Shown here: positions 44,791 to 54,072 of the stretch, in pieces
Numbering within the stretch: position 1 is the stretch's first letter
How the letters are laid out: each line of letters opens with the position of its first letter
Assembly (NCBI GenBank): GCA_963715635.1
Contig: OY970261.1
Location: 2,976,001 to 3,040,000, forward strand
Origin: JAPKZH01 sp963715635
Lineage (GTDB): Bacteria > Acidobacteriota > Aminicenantia > Aminicenantales > UBA4085
Length of the DNA stretch: 64,000 nucleotides
Direction: 5' to 3'
Position numbers and translations under genes: made by a program
Notes under the pieces: model-generated
Told to the model about the DNA's origin: nothing
Database searches by the model: none
What the model saw: the letters and a program-made list of their open reading frames with translations, nothing else

Positions 44791-46890
44791 TTATTTCGCC
44801 GGTTCGAGCAATTTCTTGAACGCCTCGTCGTCCGTCTTGAAATCGCGCGCCGCCTGGCCCACCCGAATGATCCGGATGCTCCTAATGGCGTCTCCCTTCT
44901 TCACCTTCGGCAGCAGATCGAGCCCGGCGATCGTTTTGCCAATCGCGGTGTACCTTTTGTCGAGCCCTGGATTTTTCTGAAGCGTGAGATAGAACGCATT
45001 CGGGCCCGAGACGCCAAGAATGCCCGCGGCATCGTGCTTGAGCGCCGCGTTAACGGCCATCGGCAGGCTGGGCAGCGCCACCGACTTCTGGATCTCGGAG
45101 GCAACGAGACCTTTGATCTGCTTATCCCTCACGTCGACCGTACCGATCGGCGGGATCTCCGGCCGCGCCCCGCCCGGACCTCGCATCCCGCGACCGCCTC
45201 CGGCCGGACCGGCGGGACCGGGGCCTGCACCCCGTTGGCCGGAACTTTTCCCCTCGACGATGCGAATGAAGTTCGCCGTCTGCAGGGGGGCGTTCACATA
45301 GTCGAGAGTGGCCATGAAGTGGCTCGGCGCGTCGGCGGTCCCGACGGCGATATCGGCATATAGGCCGTCGGCCAGGTAGACGCCTTCGCGTGGGAGAGGT
45401 TTGTCGAGGTTGGCAGCTCCGTAAGCGACCACCGCGGTGACCAGCGCGGAATGCTGCTGGTGTTCGGTGTACGGCACGAGCTCGCTGTATGTGTCAAAGA
45501 GGGTGTGCCAGGCATGGTTGTAAACGTAGTCCGTCTGCGTCCTAAAGCCCAGCGTCGGCACGCTCATCATTTCGAATGAAGAAGAATCCGTGCCGCCCGG
45601 GCTCGTCGCGTGCGCCCTCGGCACGCCCCGTTCGAGCTTGAACGGCCACTTCGCGTTCAATTTGGTCAGGGAGGCCGTGATCTTTTGGAAATCCGTATAC
45701 CAGGTTTCGGGGACGGACGCTCCCGTAATGGCGCTCGGGCTGCCGTCCCGGTTGATCATCATCATGATCTTGAGATGCATTTCGGGGCGCTTCTTCAGCC
45801 ACGCCTGCGAGCCGACCAGACCGATTTCCTCTGCCGCGAAGAGGATGACAATCATGGAGCGCTTCGGCTGCCCGCCGGCTGCTTTGATGAGGCGGATCGC
45901 TTCCATGCCGGGGGCAAAACCCGATCCATCATCGACGGCGCCGGTCGCGCCGCTGAAGCAATCGAAATGGCCGCCGATGACGATGCACTCGTCGGGCCAT
46001 GTCGTCCCGGGGAGCGTCGCGACGACGTTATAGTATTTGACCGGGCCCATTTTGAACCAGTTCCGGATGTCGAACTCGAGCTCGACCCGCTCGCCTTTTT
46101 CGACCAAATCCTTGATTTCGTTGTACTGGTTTTCGGCCAGCTTGATATCGGGCAGGACGGGCAGCTTGTCCCAGGACTCGACATAACCGTCCAGGATCCT
46201 GAACGGCTCCGTTTTTGACAGCTGAATGGTGCCGAGGGTGCCGGCATCGACGAGCGAGGCGGTGAGCGGAGGGATTAGTTTCGCGTCAGCGTACTCGGGA
46301 GTGCCGCGGCGACCATCGCGGGCAAAACCGGTGCTTTCACCCGGGATCAGGACCCAGGCACCCTTGAAAGCGCTCTTGTTCGCATTGACTTCCGCGATCG
46401 CCGCTTCGACGGCGGCGCGCTTTTTCTCGACGTTTTCCGGAGTGGCATTGCGCCCCGGGATCGAGAAAGGATCTGACTTCAGGATGACGACAGGTCCCCG
46501 CTGCACGCCCTTCGTTCCCGCCGTATAGCTGGGCGTCCCGAAAAAGAGCGCTTTTTCGTTCGGCTTGATCATCTTGCCGAACCACGGGCCGCGGTTGAAG
46601 CCAACCGGCACCTCTCCGGCTTCGTCGAGCTCGGCGTCGAGCCCCCACTGCTTGAATTGCCAGACCGCCCAGGCGGTCGCGTCGTTGTAAGCGTTTGAAC
46701 CCGTCTCCCGACCGCCGAACCGATTGCTGGCATAGTCGTTCCAAAGCATGACCTGATTATCATTCGTGCCGAGTTCGATGATATTCTTGACAACAGGGTC
46801 GTCTTGCGTCCGGGCAGGCTTCTGGAAGCTGACGACGGTCGCCGCCAGTATAACCAAACCGACAAGGAACAAAATGGCGCGTTTTCTCAT
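44791..46890 (-). CDS. M28 peptidase fused to a cyclophilin-type prolyl isomerase
   Basis: A 699-residue exported protein; ATG at 46890 after GGAGGA gives a signal peptide (RKRAILFLVGLVILAATVV). Residues about 30-510 form a PA-domain-containing M28 zinc aminopeptidase: GGHFDCFSGATGAVDDGSG (His and Asp ligands), FAAEEIGLVGSQ (catalytic Glu, ligand Glu), INRDGSP (Asp ligand) and VYNHAWHTLFDT (final His). After a short link, residues about 515-690 look like a cyclophilin (VGTADAPSHFMATLDYVNAP, TANFIRIVEGK, LGVSGPNAFYLTLQ, YTAIGKTIAGLDLLPKV), with a Gly/Arg-rich loop (QRGAGPGPAGPAGGGRGMRG) inside it. Such fusions are uncommon. It may trim peptides while isomerising prolyl bonds. Confidence 0.82.
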   Translation of the reverse strand: MRKRAILFLVGLVILAATVVSFQKPARTQDDPVVKNIIELGTNDNQVMLWNDYASNRFGGRETGSNAYNDATAWAVWQFKQWGLDAELDEAGEVPVGFNRGPWFGKMIKPNEKALFFGTPSYTAGTKGVQRGPVVILKSDPFSIPGRNATPENVEKKRAAVEAAIAEVNANKSAFKGAWVLIPGESTGFARDGRRGTPEYADAKLIPPLTASLVDAGTLGTIQLSKTEPFRILDGYVESWDKLPVLPDIKLAENQYNEIKDLVEKGERVELEFDIRNWFKMGPVKYYNVVATLPGTTWPDECIVIGGHFDCFSGATGAVDDGSGFAPGMEAIRLIKAAGGQPKRSMIVILFAAEEIGLVGSQAWLKKRPEMHLKIMMMINRDGSPSAITGASVPETWYTDFQKITASLTKLNAKWPFKLERGVPRAHATSPGGTDSSSFEMMSVPTLGFRTQTDYVYNHAWHTLFDTYSELVPYTEHQQHSALVTAVVAYGAANLDKPLPREGVYLADGLYADIAVGTADAPSHFMATLDYVNAPLQTANFIRIVEGKSSGQRGAGPGPAGPAGGGRGMRGPGGARPEIPPIGTVDVRDKQIKGLVASEIQKSVALPSLPMAVNAALKHDAAGILGVSGPNAFYLTLQKNPGLDKRYTAIGKTIAGLDLLPKVKKGDAIRSIRIIRVGQAARDFKTDDEAFKKLLEPAK

Positions 46891-47136
46891 CTGTCCTCCG
46901 ATTCCGTGAAGAGTTGGAGAGGGCAATAATATTCCCGGCCGCGAATCCTTGTCAAGAAAGCAAGAATTCTTTGATATCCAGGAAAATTTTGACTCAAGCC
47001 TCGCTAACGGACGCGATTACGTTCCGACCAAGACCTGGGTGGTTTTCGCTCACCATTTTTCAGCCATCGCCGGGGCAGGACCCGTCCTCGGACCGACCAC
47101 GGCCTTACTTTACGGCTTCGTGCCCTGTAAGAGGCC

Positions 47137-47202
47137 GGGGTCAAAGCTACTCATTACGCGCCTTTTTCCAGGGCAATATGCGCAATGAGTAGCTTTGACC
47201 CC
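47137..47202. repeat. 66-bp palindromic element, copy 4 (reversed)
   Basis: Arms begin GGGGTCAAAGCTACTC; the matching G/C change is present in the opposite arm, so pairing is kept. The loop reads CCAGGG, the reverse complement of CCCTGG, so this copy is in the opposite orientation. It lies 21 bases beyond the stop codon of the second VPS10-like gene. The rest of the 46891-47223 gap shows nothing recognised. Confidence 0.92.
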
Positions 47203-47223
47203 AGGGTTATAAGCTCGCCCCGG

Positions 47224-50200
47224 TTAGTCCTTGATTTCTATAACCGGCAGGTTCGCGGCCTTCAATTGGGCGTTCAAATTCACCAGGTCCTGTGTCTTGA
47301 GCGCGTTCCACTTCGCCATTAAGTTTGTTAGTACCTGCCGGCGCTCGGTGACCGCCGCGAGCGCCTGGCTCGTCGGCGCAGCGTCGGCGCCTTGCAGCAG
47401 CCCCATTAGCGAGCTTAGCGATCCACTGATCCCAGCGAGTGTGTCCGGCCCGCCGCCTGCTCCAGGGCCGAAGCCGCCTCCTCCGCGTTGGCCCATCCCG
47501 CCACCGCCGCCCTCTAGCGCCGCCGCCTTTTTATCGAACTCAGCCAGCGTCTGTGATAAGGGCCCCTGGCCGGCGCGCTCCTGAAGCGTCTTCACTTGGG
47601 CGCGGATCGCACGGAGCTGTCGTAGAGCCGCCTGCGTGCCGAGCACGCCGTCGTATAGCGCCTTTGTGAGATTGGACTGCTCCGCAAGGGCGACCGGCAG
47701 CGTTTTGACGCGCGGGTCTATTTTGACCGTAATCGGCTGCGTATAGCTCTTGCCATTGACCGTCAGCTTTACGCTATATTGACCCACCGCCACCCAGGGC
47801 GAGTTCGGCGAAGGGGCGGTATTATGCGCAATAGCCGTCATCGGGAGACCGCCCCGGCCTCCCGCTCCGCTCAGGGGCTGATAGTGCATATCCCATAAGA
47901 AGCGGTGCATGCCTGACGCCGTCGAGAGGACCTGCGGCGGCCTGTACCAATACAACGGGACCGGCGCGGTCGCGGAATCCGGCAATTCGGCGGGGTCCGT
48001 GCTCGAATAGCGCCTGACGAGCTTGCCCATCCCGTCCAGAATTTCCAGCGTCACCGGACCCGCCGCATCCGACTTCAATGCGTAATAGAGAATAGCGCCG
48101 TCCGGCGGGTTCTCCCCGGCCGGCTCGTCCGGCGGCAGGGGTGTGTCGGTATTCATATTCCACCGCACCCGGATCGCCACCTGAGGCTTAAACAAAACAG
48201 CCTCGGCCGCGACGATTTCTTGATTAAGCTGGCGGAGCGGCGTGATATCGTCAAGGATCCAGAAGCCGCGACCGTGCGTCGCGACCACAAGGTCGTCGTC
48301 CTTGATGATAAGGTCGCGCATCGACGTCGCCGGCGTGTTCAGCCGAAGCGACTGCCAATGATCGCCATCGTCAAAAGAAACATAGATCTCGCGCTCCGTA
48401 CCCGCAAATAAGAGGCCTTTGCGCTTCGGATCCTCGCGAACGACATTGACGGGAGCGCCGTCGGGGATCCCGCTGGTGATATGGGTCCAGGTCTTTCCGC
48501 CGTCGTGCGTCCGGTAGATATGCGGCCGCATGTCATCGAGGCGGATGGTGTTGATAGCCGCGTAGGCAGTCTGCGCGTCGAAGCGGCCCGCGTCCATAAT
48601 GGACACCTTGGCCCATGGGGTAAGCTGCGGCGGTGTCACGTCCTTCCAATTCTTTCCCCCGTCTACCGTGACATGGATCAGTCCATCGTCAGTGCCGACC
48701 CAAATGCGGTTGACGTCGAGATAAGACGGGGCAATGGTGTAGATAACGCCCCGCTGAGACGGCTTTGCGGCATCGGTGTTTCGATATTTGCCGACGCTCG
48801 CCGGCACCTCCCAGGTCTTCCGGGTCAGGTCAGGACTAATCTGCTGCCAGCTTTGGCCGCCGTTCGTCGTCTTCCATAGCGTGTTTGCCGCGGAATAGAG
48901 GATGTGAGGATCGACCGGAGAAAAGAGAACCGGCTGCGTGCGGACGGTCCGGAAATCAGCGGACCGGATTGGCTTGGGCCCGACGTTCTGCACCTGTCCT
49001 GTCCGGCGATCGAAGCGCGTTACGCTCCGGCCGCCATAGATGATATCCGGGTCGAGCGGGTCGGGCGCAGCGTATCCATATTCGTCGACGCCGACCGGGT
49101 GCCATTCGCGAAACGTGATCTGCCCGTCATTGCCGCGGCTCGCTACGCCGGCCGACCCGCTCTCCTGCTGCCCGCTGTAAACGCGGTAAGGGAAGGCATT
49201 GTCGGCCGCGACATGGTACAGTTGCGCGGTCGGTTGGTTGTACCAGGAGCTCCATGTCTGGCCGCCGTTAACGGTGATGATGGCTCCCTGATCGGCCACG
49301 ATCAGCATGATGTCCGGGTTGTTCGGGTTGATCCAGATGTTCTGGTAATCGTCGCCGCCCGGAGCTCCGCGAAAACCTATCCAGGTCTTCCCGCCGTCCA
49401 CCGACTTCCACGTTACCGTGCTGTCGCTGAAAACGATATCGGGGTTTTTGGGATGAACGGCCATCCTGGGGAGATCTCCGCCGCCGATGCGGCTGGCCGG
49501 ACGCGAGTCGGTCGTGATGCGCGTCCAGTTCTCGCCCGAATCGTCCGAGCGATAGATGCCCGTGCCGCGCGTCATAGCAATCGCCGCATAGATGCGGGCA
49601 GGGTTGCTCGGAGCGATGGCGAGATTGGCCTGGACAACTCCGTCCGTGCCCGTCGTCAGGCCGTTCGTGAGCTGCCGCCAGGTCGTGCCGCCGTCGGTCG
49701 ATTTAAAGATGCCGCCCCCCGTGCCGCTCCATGCGGCATTCTCCCAGGGACCCTGCCGCGATTCCCAAAGGCCTGCATAGACGATGTCCGGGTTGACGGG
49801 ATCGAATTCAAGCTCGGAGCCCCCTGTGTTTTCGTCCTTGTAAAGTACTTTCTGGAATGTCTGGCCGCCGTCCGTCGAGCGGAAGATACCGCGCTCCTCG
49901 TTCGGGCCGTACGGATGGCCGAGAACAGCCACGAACAGCCGGTCGGGATTGCGCGGATCGACGATGATCTGCGGGATCTGCTGCCCGTCGCGCAGGCCGA
50001 GATGCGTCCACGTCTTGCCGGCGTCGGTCAACTTGTAGATGCCGTCGCCCGTCGAAAGGTCGGGGCGCTGCAGCCCCTCCCCGCTTGTGACATAGACGAT
50101 GTTCGGGTCCGAGGGAGCTACAGCGATGGCGCCAATCGAGCCGGTCGGCTGGCTGTCGAAGATCGGCTTCCATGTCACGCCGTAGTCGGTCGTCTTCCAC

Positions 50201-50415
50201 ACGCCGCCGTTGCACACGCCCATGTAGAAAACATTGGGCTGGGTCGGGACACCGGCGACGGCCCTCGTCCGGCCGCCCCGATAAGGTCCGATTGAGCGCC
50301 AGCGCATTCCGGCGAAGTACTTCGCGTCGAACGGCTGGGCGATGCTCGTCGAAACGACAGCGACCAACAACAACAGCCCTAAAACACGTTGGGCAGGCCT
50401 GATCCGTAATTTCAT
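47224..50415 (-). CDS. VPS10/sortilin-like multi-bladed beta-propeller protein (second copy)
   Basis: About 1,063 residues; ATG at 50415 follows AAAGGAGA and gives a signal peptide (KLRIRPAQRVLGLLLLVAVV). It has the same domain order as 20089-23343: MRWRSIGPYRGGRTRAVAG, then repeated blades (KTTDYGVTWKP, KLTDAGKTWTH, RSTDGGQTFQK, KSTDGGTTWRQ, KSVDGGKTWIG, KTTNGGQSWQQ, RTHDGGKTWTH), a beta domain, then helices with a Gly-rich insert (GGGGMGQRGGGGFGPGAGGG) that the first copy lacks. Shared landmarks such as GRGFWILDDITPLRQL and GRGFWIMDDITPLQQL show the two are paralogues. Activity unknown. Confidence 0.86.
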   Translation of the reverse strand: MKLRIRPAQRVLGLLLLVAVVSTSIAQPFDAKYFAGMRWRSIGPYRGGRTRAVAGVPTQPNVFYMGVCNGGVWKTTDYGVTWKPIFDSQPTGSIGAIAVAPSDPNIVYVTSGEGLQRPDLSTGDGIYKLTDAGKTWTHLGLRDGQQIPQIIVDPRNPDRLFVAVLGHPYGPNEERGIFRSTDGGQTFQKVLYKDENTGGSELEFDPVNPDIVYAGLWESRQGPWENAAWSGTGGGIFKSTDGGTTWRQLTNGLTTGTDGVVQANLAIAPSNPARIYAAIAMTRGTGIYRSDDSGENWTRITTDSRPASRIGGGDLPRMAVHPKNPDIVFSDSTVTWKSVDGGKTWIGFRGAPGGDDYQNIWINPNNPDIMLIVADQGAIITVNGGQTWSSWYNQPTAQLYHVAADNAFPYRVYSGQQESGSAGVASRGNDGQITFREWHPVGVDEYGYAAPDPLDPDIIYGGRSVTRFDRRTGQVQNVGPKPIRSADFRTVRTQPVLFSPVDPHILYSAANTLWKTTNGGQSWQQISPDLTRKTWEVPASVGKYRNTDAAKPSQRGVIYTIAPSYLDVNRIWVGTDDGLIHVTVDGGKNWKDVTPPQLTPWAKVSIMDAGRFDAQTAYAAINTIRLDDMRPHIYRTHDGGKTWTHITSGIPDGAPVNVVREDPKRKGLLFAGTEREIYVSFDDGDHWQSLRLNTPATSMRDLIIKDDDLVVATHGRGFWILDDITPLRQLNQEIVAAEAVLFKPQVAIRVRWNMNTDTPLPPDEPAGENPPDGAILYYALKSDAAGPVTLEILDGMGKLVRRYSSTDPAELPDSATAPVPLYWYRPPQVLSTASGMHRFLWDMHYQPLSGAGGRGGLPMTAIAHNTAPSPNSPWVAVGQYSVKLTVNGKSYTQPITVKIDPRVKTLPVALAEQSNLTKALYDGVLGTQAALRQLRAIRAQVKTLQERAGQGPLSQTLAEFDKKAAALEGGGGGMGQRGGGGFGPGAGGGPDTLAGISGSLSSLMGLLQGADAAPTSQALAAVTERRQVLTNLMAKWNALKTQDLVNLNAQLKAANLPVIEIKD

Positions 50416-50499
50416 GGTTGATTCTCCTTTGACATCAAGGTCAACGATCCGTGGTATGAAGATGAATTTATTCCAGCGGAGATTCCCTGTCAATATGAA

Positions 50500-50858
50500 C
50501 TAAATCTTGCTTTTAATAACCTCAAGTCTTGTTTTGGCGTTTGGATCGGTGAGGAAAAACTTCTGAAGTTTTTCGCAGGCATAATCAGGACAATGCGCAC
50601 AACTCTCAACGTTTCTCTGTCTCGCGCAATTCCTGATCGCGCATGTGACGCATCCGGAGAATAACCTTCCATGTTCGGTTCTGCATCCATCGCAATCGCC
50701 GATGTCCTGGAGCCCGAGCGCCAGACCATAGTGCTTCCGGGCGAGCCGTGAGATAGCGGCTCTCATTCTCTGCTGTTTCTTGCGGTCACCCTCTCGGGTT
50801 GCCAAAAAGATGGACAGCTCTGGCATGATGAACCACAGTAGGCGACCAGTTCACGCAC
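50500..50858 (-). pseudogene. DUF3795 cysteine-rich protein, frameshifted near the N-terminus
   Basis: A small predicted metal-binding protein. The C-terminal part (from ATG 50826) has family cysteines: DCDGCRTEH, FSGCVTCAIRNCARQ, SCAHCPDYACEKLQKFF. The N-terminal cysteines typical of DUF3795 are present but in another frame: GTG 50858 opens VAYCGSSCQSCPSF. The frames join if the A run at 50804-50808 (T run on the coding strand) had one more base, giving CPSFLATREGDRKKQ. It is therefore broken by a homopolymer slip, or the short ORF alone is made without the first cysteine cluster. Divergent from the DUF3788 gene. Confidence 0.7.
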
Positions 50859-50922
50859 TTTTATAGTTTGATCATTATATATCATAATATATCACACCGC
50901 ATTTATGGCAGGAGACGATTCT

Positions 50923-50949
50923 ATGAATAATATCAAGGAGACTGAATAA
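50923..50949 (+). CDS. Tiny leader ORF overlapping the DUF3788 start
   Basis: ATG at 50923 is preceded by AGGAG at a workable distance and encodes MNNIKETE, ending TAA at 50947-50949. That stop overlaps the ATG of the next gene (TAATG), and the AAGGAGA used by that gene lies inside the leader. This arrangement could couple translation. It could also be chance. Confidence 0.3.
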   Translation: MNNIKETE

Positions 50950-51368
50950 TGTTTCCAAACGCATTCATTGGCAAGCTTGAGAAGCCCACGGATGCCGATC
51001 TGAGTGAAGTGCTGGGCCCCGCCAAAGCGCTCTGGGACGAACTTTTGGCCGCCCTCGCAAACGAATACAAAATAGATGTTCAAGAATGGAATTCCTACTC
51101 AAGGAAAGCCGGCTGGTCCTTGCGTCTGATTCGAGAGAAACGTGCCATTCTATACCTTTCTCCGTGTCGAGGCTGCTTCTTTGCATCGTTCGCACTTGGT
51201 GATAAGGCGGTGCAAGCGGCACGCCAAAGCAGACTCCCTCGACATGTCATCAAGATCATCAACGAAGCTAAACGGTATGCGGAAGGAACAGCGGTTCGGA
51301 TCCAGATGAAGAAGCCCAAAGACATCGATATCGTCAAGAGGCTTGCGGCGATTAAGATGGAGAATTGA
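50949..51368 (+). CDS. DUF3788 family protein
   Basis: A 139-residue small cytosolic protein. Family features are the N-terminal LWDELLAAL region, EWNSYSRKAGWSLRLIREKRAILYLSP, split as two beta strands, FFASFALGDKAVQAAR, and the C-terminal GTAVRIQMKKPKDIDIVKRLAAIK. DUF3788 proteins are often encoded singly near small regulatory or metal-related genes and have no known activity. AAGGAGA lies nine bases before the start. Copy 5 of the 66-bp palindrome begins 23 bases after its stop. Confidence 0.8.
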   Translation: MFPNAFIGKLEKPTDADLSEVLGPAKALWDELLAALANEYKIDVQEWNSYSRKAGWSLRLIREKRAILYLSPCRGCFFASFALGDKAVQAARQSRLPRHVIKIINEAKRYAEGTAVRIQMKKPKDIDIVKRLAAIKMEN

Positions 51369-51391
51369 ATGCGCGGAGAACCAAAAAAATT

Positions 51392-51457
51392 GGGGTCAAA
51401 CCTACTCGTTACGCATTCTTCCCTGGAAAATATAGCGTAACGAGTAGGTTTGACCCC
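51392..51457. repeat. 66-bp palindromic element, copy 5
   Basis: Perfect arms (begins GGGGTCAAACCTACTC, ends AGTAGGTTTGACCCC), loop core CCCTGG. It lies between the DUF3788 and DUF5916 genes, both plus strand. On the plus strand it is followed by GGTATTTTTTCTC, so this copy could also act as a terminator. Confidence 0.88.
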
Positions 51458-51547
51458 GGTATTTTTTCTCATACTTTCTTGGCATAGTAACCTTTTGCTT
51501 GCCGCTTCCGTATCTATAAGCTAGGATAGCCAACTGAGTTGTGCGTG

Positions 51548-53809
51548 ATGAAAAAAGTCGTTTGGGCGTTCGTCTTAATCCTTTGGGTGCAGCTGGATGC
51601 CCCAAAAGTCGTATCCGGCCAGGCCGAACGTTCAATCGTCCCTCCTGCCGCTAACTATGCCGTCGCGCCGGCGGCTTCGAAGATCAAGGTTGACGGCCTC
51701 CTTGATGAGGAAGCTTGGCAAAAAGCGACCTTAATAGATTTGCCTTACGAGTGGATGCCTGGAGACAATACGCCCGCCCCGGTCAAGACCGCGTGCCTCG
51801 TCACGTTCGACCGCGCCAACTTATACATCGCTTTTCGCTGTTTCGACCCGGAGCCGAAGAAGATCCGCGCCCACCTGATGGACCGTGACGCCACCGATAC
51901 CCTCATCCAGGACGATCATATCTCCGTCATTATCGATGCTTTCAACGACGAGCGGCGCGGATTTCAGTTTCGCGTCAACCCCTTGGGGGTGCAAGCAGAT
52001 GCCAACTTCAGCGAGCTCGAGGGTTACGAAGACTTCTCCTGGGACGCCATCTGGGCTTCTGCCGGGAACATCACCGACTGGGGCTACGCCATAGAAATGG
52101 CCATCCCTTTCAACCAGCTTCGTTTTCCCCGTACCGAGCAGAAGCAGACCTGGGGCTTTTCGGTCGAGCGCTCCTGGCCGCGCAATGTCCGCCACCGCAT
52201 TGAATCGCACCCGCGCGACCGAAATAGAGCCTGCCTCATCTGTCAGTTCAACAAGATCAGCGGTTTCGAAAACATCTCCCACGGCCGCAACTTGGAATTC
52301 GACCCAACTTTCACCGCGAACCGTACCGATGCCATGGACCCGGCGTCTTTCCCCGCCGGAGCCCTCGATCCGGGCAAGGTCAAAGCGGAGCCGGGCGTCA
52401 CGGCTAAATGGGGGGTCACGCCCAACTTGATTCTCAATGCCACGGCCAACCCGGACTTCTCTCAGGTGGAGGCCGACGTCGCCCAGCTCGACGTGAACAC
52501 GCGTTTCGCCCTTTATTATCAGGAGAAGCGCCCCTTTTTCCTCGAGGGAGGCGATTTTTTTCTCACTCCTTTCCAAGCCGTCTTCACCCGAACCGTCGCC
52601 GATCCCCTGTGGGGCACGAAGCTAACCGGAAAAGTCGGCCGCAGCGCCTTGGGCTTCTTCGCCACCCAAGACCGGATCAATAATTTGATTTTTCCTTCCA
52701 ACCAGGGGTCGCTCTCGACTTCTCTCGATGAGAACGTTCTGGGCGGCGTGCTCCGCTACCGCCACGATGTGGGCAAAGGGTCGACGCTCGGGCTGCTCTA
52801 CACTGGCCGAGCAGGAGACAGCTATGCCAACCATGTCGGCGGGGCGGATGGCTTCTTAAGGCTCAGCAAAAGCGATAGTTTAAGCTTTCAGTATCTGCAC
52901 TCCGAAACCGAATACCCCGGAGCCGTCGCCCGAGACTTCGGACAAAAACAGGGCGTTTTCGGCGGCGACGCACTGCAAGCCCAGTTTGCCCATCAGACCC
53001 GCAACTGGCAGTTCTTGGCAAGCTATACCGATGCCAACGCCGGCTTCCGCGCCGATTACGGGTTTCTGCCTCGAGTCGACGTGCGAATATTCGACGGCGA
53101 GTTATGGCGGATATTCTGGAGCGACGGAAAAAGCTGGTTTAACCGCATCTCCTTCTGGCTGCGCGCCTATCACACCAGTGACCACAGCGGGCGGATGACC
53201 GATTCGCGGATCGCGTTCGGCGGCGCTTATGATGGCCCGCTGCAGAGCCAAATCCAGGCCATCGGCCGAATAAACCGGGAGTTCTACCAAGGCCAGACTT
53301 ACAACGTCAGCGACTTTGTTCTCGGGATTATCCTTAAGCCGGCGGGAGGGTTAAGCTTTGGAATCGATAACAATTTTGCTAAGGCTATCGATTACAATAA
53401 CTTCCGTCCGGCCCAGGCCCTGCGGCTCGGGCCCTGGGCCGAGCTGGGTTTGGGGCACCACATCAACCTAAATATTTCCCATAACCTGGAGCGCCTGGAA
53501 AGCGGTGGCTTGCGCACATACACGGCCAACCTTTCCCAAGCGCGTCTCATCTACAATTTCAGTACCCGAGCTTTTGCGCGTGCCATCGTGCAGTATCGCG
53601 ATGTCGATCGCGCGGCCGAGCGCTATCTCGATCCGGTAGATCCCCACTCCAAAGGGATCTTCACCCAGTTCCTTTTCTCCTACAAAATCAACCCACAGAC
53701 CGTTCTTTTCCTCGGCTACTCGGATAACTCCCTCGGCCTACAGGGGATCGATATCACGCGAACCGACCGCACCTTCTTCCTCAAGATCGGCTATGCCTTG
53801 GTGCTGTAA
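51548..53809 (+). CDS. CBM9-like / DUF5916 outer-membrane protein
   Basis: About 753 residues. ATG at 51548 opens a signal peptide (KKVVWAFVLILWVQL). The N-terminal domain is carbohydrate-binding family 9-like (IKVDGLLDEEAWQKATLIDL, ADANFSELEGYEDFSWDAIW, quoted in parts; YAIEMAIPFNQLRFP). The C-terminal part is DUF5916, a predicted beta-barrel (ANPDFSQVEADVAQLDVNTR, in part; YYQEKRPFFLEGGDFF) ending FFLKIGYALVL. Such proteins are thought to bind sugars at the outer membrane. The partner is unknown; the nearest downstream genes, about 440 bases away, are broken and the intervening region carries palindromes and an IS remnant. Confidence 0.85.
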   Translation: MKKVVWAFVLILWVQLDAPKVVSGQAERSIVPPAANYAVAPAASKIKVDGLLDEEAWQKATLIDLPYEWMPGDNTPAPVKTACLVTFDRANLYIAFRCFDPEPKKIRAHLMDRDATDTLIQDDHISVIIDAFNDERRGFQFRVNPLGVQADANFSELEGYEDFSWDAIWASAGNITDWGYAIEMAIPFNQLRFPRTEQKQTWGFSVERSWPRNVRHRIESHPRDRNRACLICQFNKISGFENISHGRNLEFDPTFTANRTDAMDPASFPAGALDPGKVKAEPGVTAKWGVTPNLILNATANPDFSQVEADVAQLDVNTRFALYYQEKRPFFLEGGDFFLTPFQAVFTRTVADPLWGTKLTGKVGRSALGFFATQDRINNLIFPSNQGSLSTSLDENVLGGVLRYRHDVGKGSTLGLLYTGRAGDSYANHVGGADGFLRLSKSDSLSFQYLHSETEYPGAVARDFGQKQGVFGGDALQAQFAHQTRNWQFLASYTDANAGFRADYGFLPRVDVRIFDGELWRIFWSDGKSWFNRISFWLRAYHTSDHSGRMTDSRIAFGGAYDGPLQSQIQAIGRINREFYQGQTYNVSDFVLGIILKPAGGLSFGIDNNFAKAIDYNNFRPAQALRLGPWAELGLGHHINLNISHNLERLESGGLRTYTANLSQARLIYNFSTRAFARAIVQYRDVDRAAERYLDPVDPHSKGIFTQFLFSYKINPQTVLFLGYSDNSLGLQGIDITRTDRTFFLKIGYALVL

Positions 53810-53961
53810 GATTGTTCCCCGATCAATCATAAGCCTCTCCGGTTTTTTTTGCTCGTTTAAGCGTCGGCAAATTGAAGACGCTTATTGTTGACACCGCTTG
53901 ATTTATCGTAGAATTCGAATTCTGTCAGGGTCGGAACTTAAGCTTCATTTGAAAGAAATTT

Positions 53962-54027
53962 GGGGTCAAACCTACTCATTGCACATCCATCCCTGGAAAA
54001 TATTGCGTCACGAGTAGGTTCGACTTT
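53962..54027. repeat. 66-bp palindromic element, copy 6 (degenerate)
   Basis: The left arm begins GGGGTCAAACCTACTC and keeps the pattern, but the inner bases and the far end have decayed (the right end is TTCGACTTT instead of TTTGACCCC). Loop core CCCTGG and the 66-base length are kept. The oldest-looking copy; 150 bases past the DUF5916 stop. Confidence 0.75.
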
Positions 54028-54072
54028 CCCAATTCGTTGACAGGGATGGTTTTTCAAACCTATAATGAATTC

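Noticed and set aside
50500..51368. DUF3795/DUF3788 as a toxin-antitoxin pair
   Set aside because: They are divergent, neither resembles a known toxin or antitoxin, and the DUF3795 gene is frameshifted.
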